Assembly (NCBI RefSeq): GCF_003569045.1
Contig: NZ_BFCB01000002.1
Coordinates: 1,779,506 to 1,843,505 of the forward strand
Length of the DNA stretch: 64,000 nucleotides
Direction of reading: 5' to 3'
Source: Aggregatilinea lenta
GTDB taxonomy: Bacteria; Chloroflexota; Anaerolineae; Aggregatilineales; Aggregatilineaceae
In this document: one piece after another, positions 17,969-25,697 of the stretch
How the letters are laid out: each line of letters opens with the position of its first letter
Position numbering within the stretch: position 1 is the first letter of the stretch
Position numbers and translations under genes: made by a program
Notes under the pieces: generated by a model
Databases searched by the model: none
Told to the model about the DNA's origin: nothing
The model's input: only the letters and a program-made list of their open reading frames with translations

Positions 17969-18034
17969 GCGCCTCTCCTGATTTCTCCAGTCTACGACAT
18001 TTCCACTGTCCGAGAAATCGGGGGAAGGTCACGG

Positions 18035-18205
18035 GGCTTGCTCCGCCCGGTTGCGCAGAGCACCTCACCCCCGGCCCCTCTCCAATCGGATTGGAGAGGG
18101 GAGACAAACAGCGCCCAACGAGGTTTTGTAGGGGCGTATGGCCATATACCCCGCCGCATCCAATCCCGAACACCCGCAGGGGCGATTCACGAATCGCCCC
18201 GCGCA
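18035..18205. repeat. Composite palindromic repeat (A and B hairpins) beside the IS
   Basis: It contains the remaining half of the hairpin split by the IS and an A-type hairpin (18075-18101: CCCCTCTCCAATC, one base, then its perfect complement). B-type hairpins follow at 18128-18152 (GTAGGGGCGTAT core) and 18179-18200 (GGGGCGATTC, AC, GAATCGCCCC). Flanks read CCTCACCCCCGG before A, as in other copies. Confidence 0.85.
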
Positions 18206-18211
18206 CCCGCC

Positions 18212-18254
18212 AAAACAAAAAACCGCCGGGAGGCAGTCACCGTCCCGGCGGTTT
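18212..18254 (-). terminator. Intrinsic terminator of the second pucR-like gene
   Basis: A perfect 12-bp stem (AAACCGCCGGGA with its complement, 18220-18231 and 18243-18254) is followed on the minus strand by TTTTTTGTTTT. It is 26 bp beyond the stop at 18280. Confidence 0.88.
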
Positions 18255-18279
18255 CGTGTGCGGTAGAAAAATCGGGCGC

Positions 18280-19944
18280 TTAGGCGCTGCGGACGTGGGT
18301 CGCGGGCGCGGCCAGCATCTTCTGGACCTTCAACGCCAGGTGCAGGTTGAGACGCACGTTCGGATCGTCCATGTCGAGCTGGATGATCTCGGTGATGCGG
18401 CCCAGCCGGTACACCAGCGTGTTACGGTGAATGCTCAGGATGTGCGCCGTGCGCGCCATGTTACCGTTATTGGCGAAGTAGGCGTGCAGCGTCGGCAGCA
18501 GATCGGTGTGGTGCTGGTCGTCATAGGACGACAGCGGGGCCAGCCAGTGATCGCAGAAGGTCGACAGCACGTTCGGATCGCTCACGTTGAGCAGCAGCTC
18601 GTACAGGCTGAGGTCGCCGAAGAACGCCACCTGCGACTCGTCCCAAAGCTGCTCGGAGAGCGTCAGCGCGCGCTCGGCTTCCTTGAACGACTCGCGCAGC
18701 GCGGTCAGGCCATAGACGGGCCGCCCGACGCCGACCGTTATCTCGCCGTCCGGCGCGGCTTTGGTCAGGTTGTCGTGCAGCAGCCCGACGATTTGCTTCA
18801 GGCGCTGCGTCTGCTGCGGCTCATCCAGCGGGAACAACAGCACGGCACGGTCCACGTACTGGCCGACGGGGGCCTGAATCCGGCGCTGGTGCATCTCCGC
18901 CTGGATCAGTTTGACCATGCGCTCCGGCGAGAACGCGCCGCCCGCCCGTTCGGCGGAGGGCAGCCAGTGGAACACGACCACCGCGTACCACACGCCGGAC
19001 TGGAAGCTGTCCTTTTCGGCGCGCAGAGCCAGCAGCGTATCGTCCACCACGGGGCTGTTCAGCCATTCCCCGATCCAGTCGTTCTGCACCGGGTTCGCTT
19101 CGACGGTGAGATCGACCGTCTGCTGGCGGACCAGCTCGCGGGCGAAGGTCGAGGCGCTGTATTCGAGCGCCATCAAGTCGAACTCGTCCGGCGATTCGCC
19201 CGCGCTCAGCACGGAGACGTAGCCGAGCAGGCGGCTTTCGCACACCAGGGGCGCGGTCAGCCCGGCGGGGCTGCGGATGATCTGCCAGTCGTCCTCGAAG
19301 AACGCGCGATCGTCCAGGTCGAAGCGGCGGATAAACTCCGCGCCGCCCGCCAGCGCCAGGTGCGAATCCCAGTCGTGGCCATGCGAAGCGGGTAGTCCCC
19401 GGCTGAGGACCGTGCCGCGCCGGTCGTGGATCACTACCGGGCGATCGAGCATACGCGCCAGGGCGTTGAGCATGGTCGTCAGGCCGCGATAGCTGGCCGC
19501 GTGGCGTTGGAGCGTTTGCTGCAACTCGAAGGCCCGCTGCGTGAGCTGCGCCTGCCGGTTGTTAAAATAGCGCTGGACAGCGCGCTCAACCTGCGGCAGA
19601 ATCGCGCGTTCCGGCAGGGCGATGACCGGGAAGTTGCAGCTCTTGGCGACCTGGTGCGCACGAGGCGTCAGCGTGCCACGCACACCGAGCGCGCTCGCGT
19701 TGGTTTCCTTCAAATCTTCGATAATCGTTTCAAGCGTTAAGGGCTTTTGGTAGTTTGCCAGCGTCGAAGTAGAGACGAGCACCAGCTCGCCACCCTCCAG
19801 GTCGGCGAAAATCGGAGGGCGAGTACGCAGATGGCAAACCCAGCTAACGGGCGTGGCGGGATCCCCTGTGACCAGGCGGCTGCTGATGGGCAGAGCCAGC
19901 TTGAGCAGGGACTTGAGTGAGGTGGTAGATGTGACGGTGCTCAT
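18280..19944 (-). CDS. PucR-family transcriptional regulator (second paralogue)
   Basis: The start at 19944 (MSTVTSTTSLKSLLKLALPI) is supported by GGGGGAG 8 nt upstream. The 554-residue protein has an N-terminal PucR domain (VSWVCHLRTRPPIFADLEGG), a central CdaR/GGDEF-like region (GEITVGVGRPVYGLTALRES) and a C-terminal HTH_30 domain (LHAYFANNGNMARTAHILSI, HRNTLVYRLGRITEI). It resembles the regulator at 7438-9051 in architecture but differs strongly in sequence. Genes for purine and nucleoside use lie within 40 kb, so a role in that regulon is plausible but unproven. It has its own terminator. Confidence 0.92.
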   Translation of the reverse strand: MSTVTSTTSLKSLLKLALPISSRLVTGDPATPVSWVCHLRTRPPIFADLEGGELVLVSTSTLANYQKPLTLETIIEDLKETNASALGVRGTLTPRAHQVAKSCNFPVIALPERAILPQVERAVQRYFNNRQAQLTQRAFELQQTLQRHAASYRGLTTMLNALARMLDRPVVIHDRRGTVLSRGLPASHGHDWDSHLALAGGAEFIRRFDLDDRAFFEDDWQIIRSPAGLTAPLVCESRLLGYVSVLSAGESPDEFDLMALEYSASTFARELVRQQTVDLTVEANPVQNDWIGEWLNSPVVDDTLLALRAEKDSFQSGVWYAVVVFHWLPSAERAGGAFSPERMVKLIQAEMHQRRIQAPVGQYVDRAVLLFPLDEPQQTQRLKQIVGLLHDNLTKAAPDGEITVGVGRPVYGLTALRESFKEAERALTLSEQLWDESQVAFFGDLSLYELLLNVSDPNVLSTFCDHWLAPLSSYDDQHHTDLLPTLHAYFANNGNMARTAHILSIHRNTLVYRLGRITEIIQLDMDDPNVRLNLHLALKVQKMLAAPATHVRSA

Positions 19945-20338
19945 GGTACTTCTCCCCCGAAGATACGCGGCATCGCTCCCGGCTTTGTCAGAATGCACAA
20001 AAGCCTTTGGAAGGATGTCTACGATTGTATGGTCGGAGGTGCGGGGTGTCTTCAGGCATGTTTTATGAGATTCAAACGAACTGACTTAGGCAAAGTGCAC
20101 AATTCAACCCGCCTTGGTTGGGCGAGTTAAGATTTCTTAAGCCAATTAATCTCATGCATACCGTCAGTTCGCCGTGTGGGAAGCGGCATGGAAAAGCGTT
20201 TTGCAAGCCGATATAATGCCAGACTTAACATTAAAACGCTATCCTCAATTCAGCAGCTTTTGAATAAATCGCACAATGCAGGCCAGAACAGCAGGGCCTG
20301 CCGCGCACCCGGCGGCGAAAGAAATTGCGGAGAATGTC
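19945..20338. other. AT-rich divergent promoter region
   Basis: This 394-bp region between the PucR gene and the acidic membrane protein gene has no credible reading frame. A TATAAT lies at about 20213 for the plus-strand gene. The motif TGCACAA occurs near 19995 and 20096, and a related CGCACAATG near 20270. These could be operator half-sites, but the evidence is only their recurrence. Confidence 0.4.
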
Positions 20339-21889
20339 ATGCCTGACGACTATCAGAATCGTCCCCAAACGCCCGGCCCTTTAGGTGAAACAGAGCCTGA
20401 ACTGCCGGACGAATCGACGCGCCCGGTGGCCGTGCCCGGTCCCGACGAGATCGCGGACGTCCCGGCCCAACCCACGCCGGAACAAGGCGCCGTCCCTGTC
20501 GCTGAGACGCGTGCCGACGCAAACGTCGATGCGAACGTCGATGCGCTGCCCGCCGAAGACGACGACCTATTGCGCAAGAATGCCGATCTCGACGACGCGG
20601 TAGACGATGTAGATGTAGATAATGATGGTGTGGACGGCGTAACCGTGGACGACGACGCGCTCGACGAGGCGTATCAGGAAGAGGCATATCTGGACGCGAT
20701 GACCGCCGACGACGAGGATGCCGCCGCGCCGGAGCCGGAGATCGCGGACGCAATCGCCAGCGAGGACGACGAAGACGACGCCGAGGAATCGACTCGCCCT
20801 AAGGCCCCGCCCGGCCTGCACGAAGCGATCCTGGCGCAGCAGGCCGCCGAACGAGAAGCCGCCGAGCAGCAAACGGCGGTCGAGGAGCCGCCGCAGCCGC
20901 CCCAACCGGCCAGTACGTTCGCCTTCCCCGATCTGCCGGGCAACGCCGCCAGCGCGCCAGCCATGCCTGAGCCGCCGGTCGATCCGGCGCACGACACCGC
21001 GCCCGTCGCGACAGTGCCGCCGCGCCCCGTGCCGCGCCTGCTGCTGGCCGTGGTCATGCTGGGCATGGTCTGCCTGTGCCTGACGCTGGTCGGTCTGGCC
21101 GGGTTTGCCGGGTACCGGGACGGGCTGGCGACCAACGACGTCAAGCTGACGCAGACGATGGCGACCGAGATCGCGGCACAGTACCAGGCCGCCGTCGAGG
21201 ACATCGAGGCGGAACGCTATGGGCTGGCGATGGAGCGGCTGGCCTGGATCATCGAGACGGTCCAGCCGGGGCCAGAGTATATGCGCGACAGCCGCGAGCA
21301 GTGGGCGCGCGCCGCAACCATGAACGCCATCACGCCCACGGCGCTCGCCACGGCGACGCTCGCCGTCACCCCCACGCTGGAGCCGCTGCCACTCGGCACC
21401 GAGGAACTCGTTACGACAGAGATGGCCCCAACCGCCGACCCGAACGACCCGGCCACCCTGTACGCGGAGGCCGAGCAGGCTGCGCGCCTGGGCGACTTCG
21501 AGACGGCGATTCAGTGGTTGGACTCCGTGCGCGCCATTGCGCCCGACTACCGTCCTGCCGACGTCAATGCGATGCTGATGGATGCGCTCACCAAGCAGGG
21601 TACGATCTACCTGCGCGGGGCCAACGCCGACGGCGAGGACAAGCTGCTGCGCGGCATCCTGCTGATCTACCGCGCTGACGATCTAGGCACCGTCCAACCA
21701 GATACGCTGCTCTACGAGGCGGATTTCGCCGAGCGCTATCTGAACGCGCGCAACTACCTGGACGGCGGCAACACGACGGCTGCCGTGCCGATCCTGGAAC
21801 GCCTGTGCGCCGAAAACTGCGACTGGTCCTATCGCGGCGTCAGCGTGCGCGACCTTGTGGAAGAAGCGACCGGCGTACGCCCCGAATAA
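20339..21889 (+). CDS. Membrane protein with acidic N-terminal tail and TPR-like C-terminal domain
   Basis: The start MPDDYQNRPQ at 20339 is preceded by GGAG at 6 nt; an upstream in-frame ATG (20276) has no such site. Of 516 residues, the first about 230 are cytoplasmic, disordered and rich in Asp, Glu, Ala and Pro. One membrane segment follows (about 231-258, LLLAVVMLGMVCLCLTLVGL). An outside domain contains helical repeat-like segments (AAVEDIEAERYGLAMERLAW; YAEAEQAARLGDFETAIQWL; LNARNYLDGGNTTAAVPILE) separated by a Thr/Pro-rich linker. I do not recognise a named family. Such single-pass proteins are seen as scaffolds in Chloroflexota; function is unknown. A strong hairpin follows at 21921. 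Confidence 0.75.
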   Translation: MPDDYQNRPQTPGPLGETEPELPDESTRPVAVPGPDEIADVPAQPTPEQGAVPVAETRADANVDANVDALPAEDDDLLRKNADLDDAVDDVDVDNDGVDGVTVDDDALDEAYQEEAYLDAMTADDEDAAAPEPEIADAIASEDDEDDAEESTRPKAPPGLHEAILAQQAAEREAAEQQTAVEEPPQPPQPASTFAFPDLPGNAASAPAMPEPPVDPAHDTAPVATVPPRPVPRLLLAVVMLGMVCLCLTLVGLAGFAGYRDGLATNDVKLTQTMATEIAAQYQAAVEDIEAERYGLAMERLAWIIETVQPGPEYMRDSREQWARAATMNAITPTALATATLAVTPTLEPLPLGTEELVTTEMAPTADPNDPATLYAEAEQAARLGDFETAIQWLDSVRAIAPDYRPADVNAMLMDALTKQGTIYLRGANADGEDKLLRGILLIYRADDLGTVQPDTLLYEADFAERYLNARNYLDGGNTTAAVPILERLCAENCDWSYRGVSVRDLVEEATGVRPE

Positions 21890-22211
21890 CCCGCGTCACA
21901 ACTCTGTGGCCGTTACCTCCACACGCCGCCGGATCGGTCGATCCGGCGGCGTGTCTGTTCCCCTGTGCAGACCGTCCAGTCAAAATGCTGCGCTTGTATT
22001 CTGCACGCACGAGTCGCCTCCGGCTTTCTGTGCAAACCTGATCCCCCGGCCACGCGCCGCAGCCATCAACGCGACCATAAAAGTATCATATTGGTGATAA
22101 CTACCAACTTTATATTGGTTAGTTGCGGTGTGAATGCATTATGATATGAACGATGTGTTCGTCACACGACCCGTGTGGTTCGACACCTATCACACTCAAG
22201 GAGCGAAGAAG
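21890..22211. other. Intergenic region with terminator and AT-rich promoter zone
   Basis: The first half carries the hairpin listed separately. The second half (22075-22150) is AT-rich, with two TATTGGT copies and a possible promoter TTGGTT (22115-22120)/TATGAT (22140-22145) at a long 19-nt spacing before the lipoprotein gene. Confidence 0.45.
21921..21954 (+). terminator. Strong hairpin, probable terminator
   Basis: A perfect 15-bp stem (ACACGCCGCCGGATC and its complement) closes a 4-nt loop, 31 bp after the stop codon at 21889. The T-run is weak (CTGTTCCCC), so termination may be partial. Confidence 0.55.
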
Positions 22212-22523
22212 ATGCGCAAAAACAAACGAATGCTGGTTCTCCTATTTGTCCTGGCCCTGGTCGCCATGCTGGCACTGGCCGCGTGCGATGGCGACGATGA
22301 CGACGAGTCGCCGACGGCAGTTCCGACCACCGCCCCAGTCGTCACCGAGGCCGCGCCGGAGCCACTCGTGACGGTTGAGGCCACCGAAGAGATGATGGCT
22401 ACCGAAGAAATGATGATGACTGAGGAGCCGATGGGCGAAGCCACCATGGAAATGACCATGGAGCCGCTGCCACTGGCGACCGAAATGATGGACGCCACCC
22501 TGGAAGCGACCGAAGCACCGTAA
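22212..22523 (+). CDS. Small lipoprotein with Met/Glu/Thr-rich tail
   Basis: The start MRKNKRMLVLLF at 22212 has AAGGAG 8 nt upstream. The 103-residue product has a lipoprotein signal (LVAMLALAACDGDDDDE; lipidation Cys at about 24), then an acidic patch. The remaining roughly 70 residues are built from repeated TEEMM, TMEMT and ATEAP-like units with no folded domain apparent. It would be a lipid-anchored extended polypeptide on the outer face of the membrane. Similar Met/Glu/Thr-rich runs occur in the linker of the fasciclin protein at 46316. I cannot assign a function. Confidence 0.75.
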   Translation: MRKNKRMLVLLFVLALVAMLALAACDGDDDDESPTAVPTTAPVVTEAAPEPLVTVEATEEMMATEEMMMTEEPMGEATMEMTMEPLPLATEMMDATLEATEAP

Positions 22524-22992
22524 GTCAGCCAAAATCCGACCGGCTGGTGCGCCGACACCGGGACTTATCGACGTGAACTAAGAGGAGCGAGCTGGTGCTC
22601 GCTCTTCGCGTTTCTGGAGCCGGTTCGCCAGGCGCGTGTGGCAGTCCATGAGGCCCCATGAAGGAATTACATTTTTCGTGATCCCGCGTTATAGTGTGCC
22701 TCGCCGTTTGCGCGCGATCCGAACTCACCCAGGCCACCATCGCGCAGACTGGCTCAAGCGGCAGAACCAGTACCGGTCGATTGACCAACAGCAGGCCCCA
22801 CCCGTGTTAAACAGTGCTGGCGAACAGGCTGGGCGCGGCAGCCATCCAGAAGGCAGGCGCGAGCCGCACCGCGCCGGCGCCGGCGGCGGCGGACGTGCGG
22901 ACGTGCGGACGGGGCTTCTGGTTCAAGGTGAAGAACTGGCGCTGCCCTGCAGGTAACCGGCAGGGCGGCAGACACACCCAAAGGGGATTCGC
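22524..22992. other. Intergenic region upstream of psuG
   Basis: It begins with a hairpin at 22585-22604 (GAGCGAGC, TGGT, GCTCGCTC), a likely terminator of the lipoprotein gene. A TATAGT near 22692 may be a promoter. Around 22870-22920 lies a low-complexity GC tract with GGACGTGC repeats, and just before psuG an inverted repeat (GCCCTGC...GCAGGGC, about 22940-22970). No credible gene is seen. Confidence 0.5.
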
Positions 22993-23910
22993 GTGGCAAA
23001 CTCACATCTGGTTATTTCGGACGAAGTCGGCGCGGCGCTGCTGGCCGGGTCGCCGGTCGTAGCGCTCGAATCGACGCTGATCACGCACGGCTTCCCGTTC
23101 CCGGCTAACATCGAGACGGCGACGGCGATGGAAGATGCGATCCGCGCGGAGGGCGCGGTCCCGGCCACGATTGCCGTCATCAACGGGCAGATCCGCGTGG
23201 GCCTCAGCCGTGACGAGATCGAGATGCTCGGCGGGCTGGGCAGCGCAGGCGTGCGTAAGTGCTCCCGGCGCGACCTGCCGATCGTCGTCGGGCTGAAGCA
23301 GCACGGCGCGACAACCGTCGCGGGCACAATGATCGTGGCGCACATGGCGGGCATTTCCGTCTTCGCCACGGGCGGGATCGGCGGCGTACATCGCGGTCAC
23401 CCGCAGGACATCTCGGCGGACCTGATCGAGTTGGGGCGCACGCCGATCACGGTCGTGTGCGCCGGGGCGAAGTCGATCCTCGACCTGCCGCTGACGCTCG
23501 AAGTGCTGGAGACGCAGGGCGTGCCGGTGATCGGTTATGGCACGGAAACGCTGCCCGCGTTTTACAGCCGGTCGAGCGGGCTGCCGGTCGATCAGCGCGT
23601 GGACACGCCCGAAGATGTGGCGCGTATCGCCCGCGCACGCGACGCGCTGCGGTTGGCGCACGGCATCCTGGTCACGGTCCCCGTGCCCGAAGCCGACGCG
23701 CTGCCCGAAGACGTGGCGGAAGCGGCCATCGCGGAAGCGACGCGTCAGGCCGACGCCCTGGGCATCCACGGCAAGGACGTGACGCCGTTCGTGCTGGGTA
23801 ATGTGTTGGAACTGACGGAGGGCCGCTCGCAGCAGGCGAATATCGCGGCGCTGGTCAATAACGCCCGCACCGGCGCGCAGATCGCGGCAGCGCTGGCCAT
23901 CTTGCCGTAA
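22993..23910 (+). CDS. psuG: Pseudouridine-5'-phosphate glycosidase
   Basis: The 305-residue protein starts at a GTG (22993) and matches the PsuG/IndA family throughout. VVALESTLITHGFP holds the conserved Glu (residue 26), VGLKQHGATTVAGTM and FATGGIGGVHRG follow, and VVCAGAKSILDLPLT contains the Schiff-base Lys (residue 160). The active-site Asn lies in VLGNVLELTEG. The enzyme cleaves pseudouridine 5'-phosphate to uracil and ribose 5-phosphate in the cytoplasm. Its usual partner, pseudouridine kinase, is a PfkB protein; two PfkB-like genes lie 5-7 kb downstream but both carry an altered catalytic motif. A nucleoside hydrolase gene is nearby. Confidence 0.96.
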   Translation: MANSHLVISDEVGAALLAGSPVVALESTLITHGFPFPANIETATAMEDAIRAEGAVPATIAVINGQIRVGLSRDEIEMLGGLGSAGVRKCSRRDLPIVVGLKQHGATTVAGTMIVAHMAGISVFATGGIGGVHRGHPQDISADLIELGRTPITVVCAGAKSILDLPLTLEVLETQGVPVIGYGTETLPAFYSRSSGLPVDQRVDTPEDVARIARARDALRLAHGILVTVPVPEADALPEDVAEAAIAEATRQADALGIHGKDVTPFVLGNVLELTEGRSQQANIAALVNNARTGAQIAAALAILP

Positions 23911-23917
23911 AAGGCAG

Positions 23918-24178
23918 TTGTTAGTCGATAGTTTTTGGTTGTCAGTCAGGGGAGTGTAGGGACAATTCATGAACTGCCCCAGCCCCTATGAATCGGTTTT
24001 GGTAGGGGCGTATTGCGATACGTCCCTACAGATCGCGCGTGATCGTATTAGTCCCCTCTCCGATCGTGACCGGAGAAGGGGCCGGGGATGAGGTCTTCCC
24101 GCAGTCGCATCGTACCCCACCCCGCTCCGGCGCACACCTGCTTTTGCTGATCACAGTTCACTGTTTGCTGATCACTCT
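23918..24178. repeat. Composite palindromic repeat cluster (A, B and C modules)
   Basis: This gene-free stretch is filled with repeats: a C module (GTTGTTAGTCGATAG-like), a B-like hairpin with ATTCATGAA core (23959-23980), a B hairpin at 24002-24029 (GTAGGGGCGTAT, TGCG, ATACGTCCCTAC), an A hairpin (24053-24081), and a second C module (24135-24178) with TGCTGATCAC repeated. Confidence 0.8.
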
Positions 24179-24195
24179 ATGAGGAGGCGCGTTTT

Positions 24196-24705
24196 ATGGC
24201 ACACCCGCTTGTGATGCAGCTCCGGTTCACCCGCAGCGAGTTCGCGCGCTGCATGGAAGGCGTCAGCGCCGAGGACGCCGTCAAACGCCTCGGCCCGATG
24301 AACTGCTTGAGCTGGATGGTCGGGCATCTCGCCAGCCAGGAGCAGGCGTACTGGGTCCTGATGGCCCAGGACAAAACCGTCGTGCGTGACCTGCATAAGC
24401 TGGTTGGCTCCGGCAAGCCCGCCAGCACGCCGCCCCTGGACGAGATGTGGGACGCGTGGCGCACCATCACGGCGGCGGCAGACGAGTTCCTCGACACGGT
24501 GACAACCGCCCACCTGTCGGAGCGCCTCTTCTGGATGGGTGAGCCGCGCACCGAGACCATCGGCACGATGCTGTTGCGCAACATCTACCATTACTGGTTC
24601 CATACCGGCGAATCGCACGCGATCCGCCAGCAGCTCGGTCACACCGATCTGCCGGAGTTCGTCGGCTCGTTCCCGCCGGAAATGGTTTATCACCCGGAGG
24701 CGTAA
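24196..24705 (+). CDS. DinB-family protein
   Basis: The 169-residue protein is a four-helix-bundle DinB/DUF664-type protein. The metal-binding His positions fit VGHLASQEQAYW (first His) and NIYHYWFHTGESHAIRQQLG (second and third). GAGGAGG lies 8 nt before the ATG. Members bind a divalent metal and include thiol-dependent transferases (bacillithiol, mycothiol, glutathione types), but the activity of this one cannot be predicted. It is followed 34 bp later by the nucleoside hydrolase gene, so the two may share a transcript. Confidence 0.85.
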   Translation: MAHPLVMQLRFTRSEFARCMEGVSAEDAVKRLGPMNCLSWMVGHLASQEQAYWVLMAQDKTVVRDLHKLVGSGKPASTPPLDEMWDAWRTITAAADEFLDTVTTAHLSERLFWMGEPRTETIGTMLLRNIYHYWFHTGESHAIRQQLGHTDLPEFVGSFPPEMVYHPEA

Positions 24706-24739
24706 TGCACGCCGCCGTTCCCCAAACCGAGGCATTCTT

Positions 24740-25684
24740 ATGGCGCGCAAACTCATTATCGACACCGATCCCGGTATTGATGACGCGATGGCGATCTTCC
24801 TCGCGCTGACGTCGCCAGAGCTGGACGTGATCGGCCTGACGACGGTTTTTGGTAATGTGGATGTGGGTACAGCGACGACCAACGCGCTGCGCCTGCTTGA
24901 AATTGCGGGACGCAGTGATATCCCCGTGGCACGCGGCGCGGCGCACCCACTGGCGGGGCCGGTGCGGAGCTATGCGTTCGACGTGCACGGCGAGGACGGG
25001 CAGGGCAACGTCTTTTTGCCGCCGTCCGACGCCCAGCCGGTCGATCAGGCCGCCGCGGCGTTTATCATCGAGCAGGTGATGGCCGCGCCCGGCGAGGTGA
25101 CGCTGGTCCCCGTTGGCCCGTTGACCAACATCGCGCTGGCGCTGCGGCTGGAACCGCGCCTCGTGCACGCCGTGCGCGAGGTGGTGCTGATGGGCGGCAG
25201 CGCGCTCGCGCTGGGCAACGTCAATCCCGCCGCCGAGGCGAACATCCTGGGCGATCCCGAAGCGGCGGACGTGGTGTTCGGCGCGGGCTGGCCGCTGGTG
25301 ATGGTCGGGCTGGACGTGACGCACAAGGTCGTCATGTCGCCGGAGCACCTCGACGCCTACGGGCACGCGCAGAATCCGCTGGCGCAGCACATCGCGCGCA
25401 TCGTGCCGTTCTACCACGCGTTTTACCAGCAGTATTATCCCGGTCTGCGCGGGATCTACGTGCACGACTCGTCGGCGGTCGCTTACGCCATCGATCCGAC
25501 GCTGTTCACGGTCGAGCAGTGGCCGGTGCGCGTCGAGACGCAGGGCATCAGCCGGGGCAAGACGTGGCCGTATACGGGCAACGGCGAAACGCCCGCCGGG
25601 TGGCGCGAGCGTCCGCGTGTGGGCGTGTGCGTGGACGTGGATGCGGAGCGGCTGCTGGCGCTCGAACGCAGCCGCCTGATGTAA
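24740..25684 (+). CDS. Inosine-uridine-preferring nucleoside hydrolase family protein
   Basis: The 314-residue protein begins MARKLIIDTDPGIDDAMAIF, which contains the family's Ca2+-binding DTDPGxDD motif (Asp10, Asp14, Asp15). Other conserved segments are VTLVPVGPLTNIALAL, VVLMGGSALALGNVNPAAEA, FNIxxDPEAA-like NILGDPEAADVVF, VGLDVTHKV and HDSSAVAYAIDP. It hydrolyses the N-glycosidic bond of nucleosides to base and ribose; exact base preference is unknown. An earlier in-frame extension belongs to the DinB gene in another frame. It fits the nucleoside-use theme of the window (PsuG upstream, nucleoside ABC transporter farther right). Confidence 0.95.
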   Translation: MARKLIIDTDPGIDDAMAIFLALTSPELDVIGLTTVFGNVDVGTATTNALRLLEIAGRSDIPVARGAAHPLAGPVRSYAFDVHGEDGQGNVFLPPSDAQPVDQAAAAFIIEQVMAAPGEVTLVPVGPLTNIALALRLEPRLVHAVREVVLMGGSALALGNVNPAAEANILGDPEAADVVFGAGWPLVMVGLDVTHKVVMSPEHLDAYGHAQNPLAQHIARIVPFYHAFYQQYYPGLRGIYVHDSSAVAYAIDPTLFTVEQWPVRVETQGISRGKTWPYTGNGETPAGWRERPRVGVCVDVDAERLLALERSRLM

Positions 25685-25697
25685 GGCAGGAGTGCGT

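Larger units (their letters stand above)
16779..18031 (-). mobile_element. Complete IS3-family insertion sequence (1253 bp)
   Basis: The element starts with TGACCTT and ends with AAGGTCA. The two ends form an imperfect inverted repeat of about 40 bp (shared blocks TGACCTT, CCCCG, TTTC, CGGAC, TGTCGTAG). Both flanks carry CGG (16776-16778 and 18032-18034), a 3-bp target duplication that fits IS3. Deleting the element and one CGG restores a hairpin (GGGCGG, central GGCTTGCT, CCGCCC), so it inserted into one of the window's dispersed palindromes. Both reading frames and the frameshift signal are intact, so it is probably a recent, functional copy. Confidence 0.93.
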
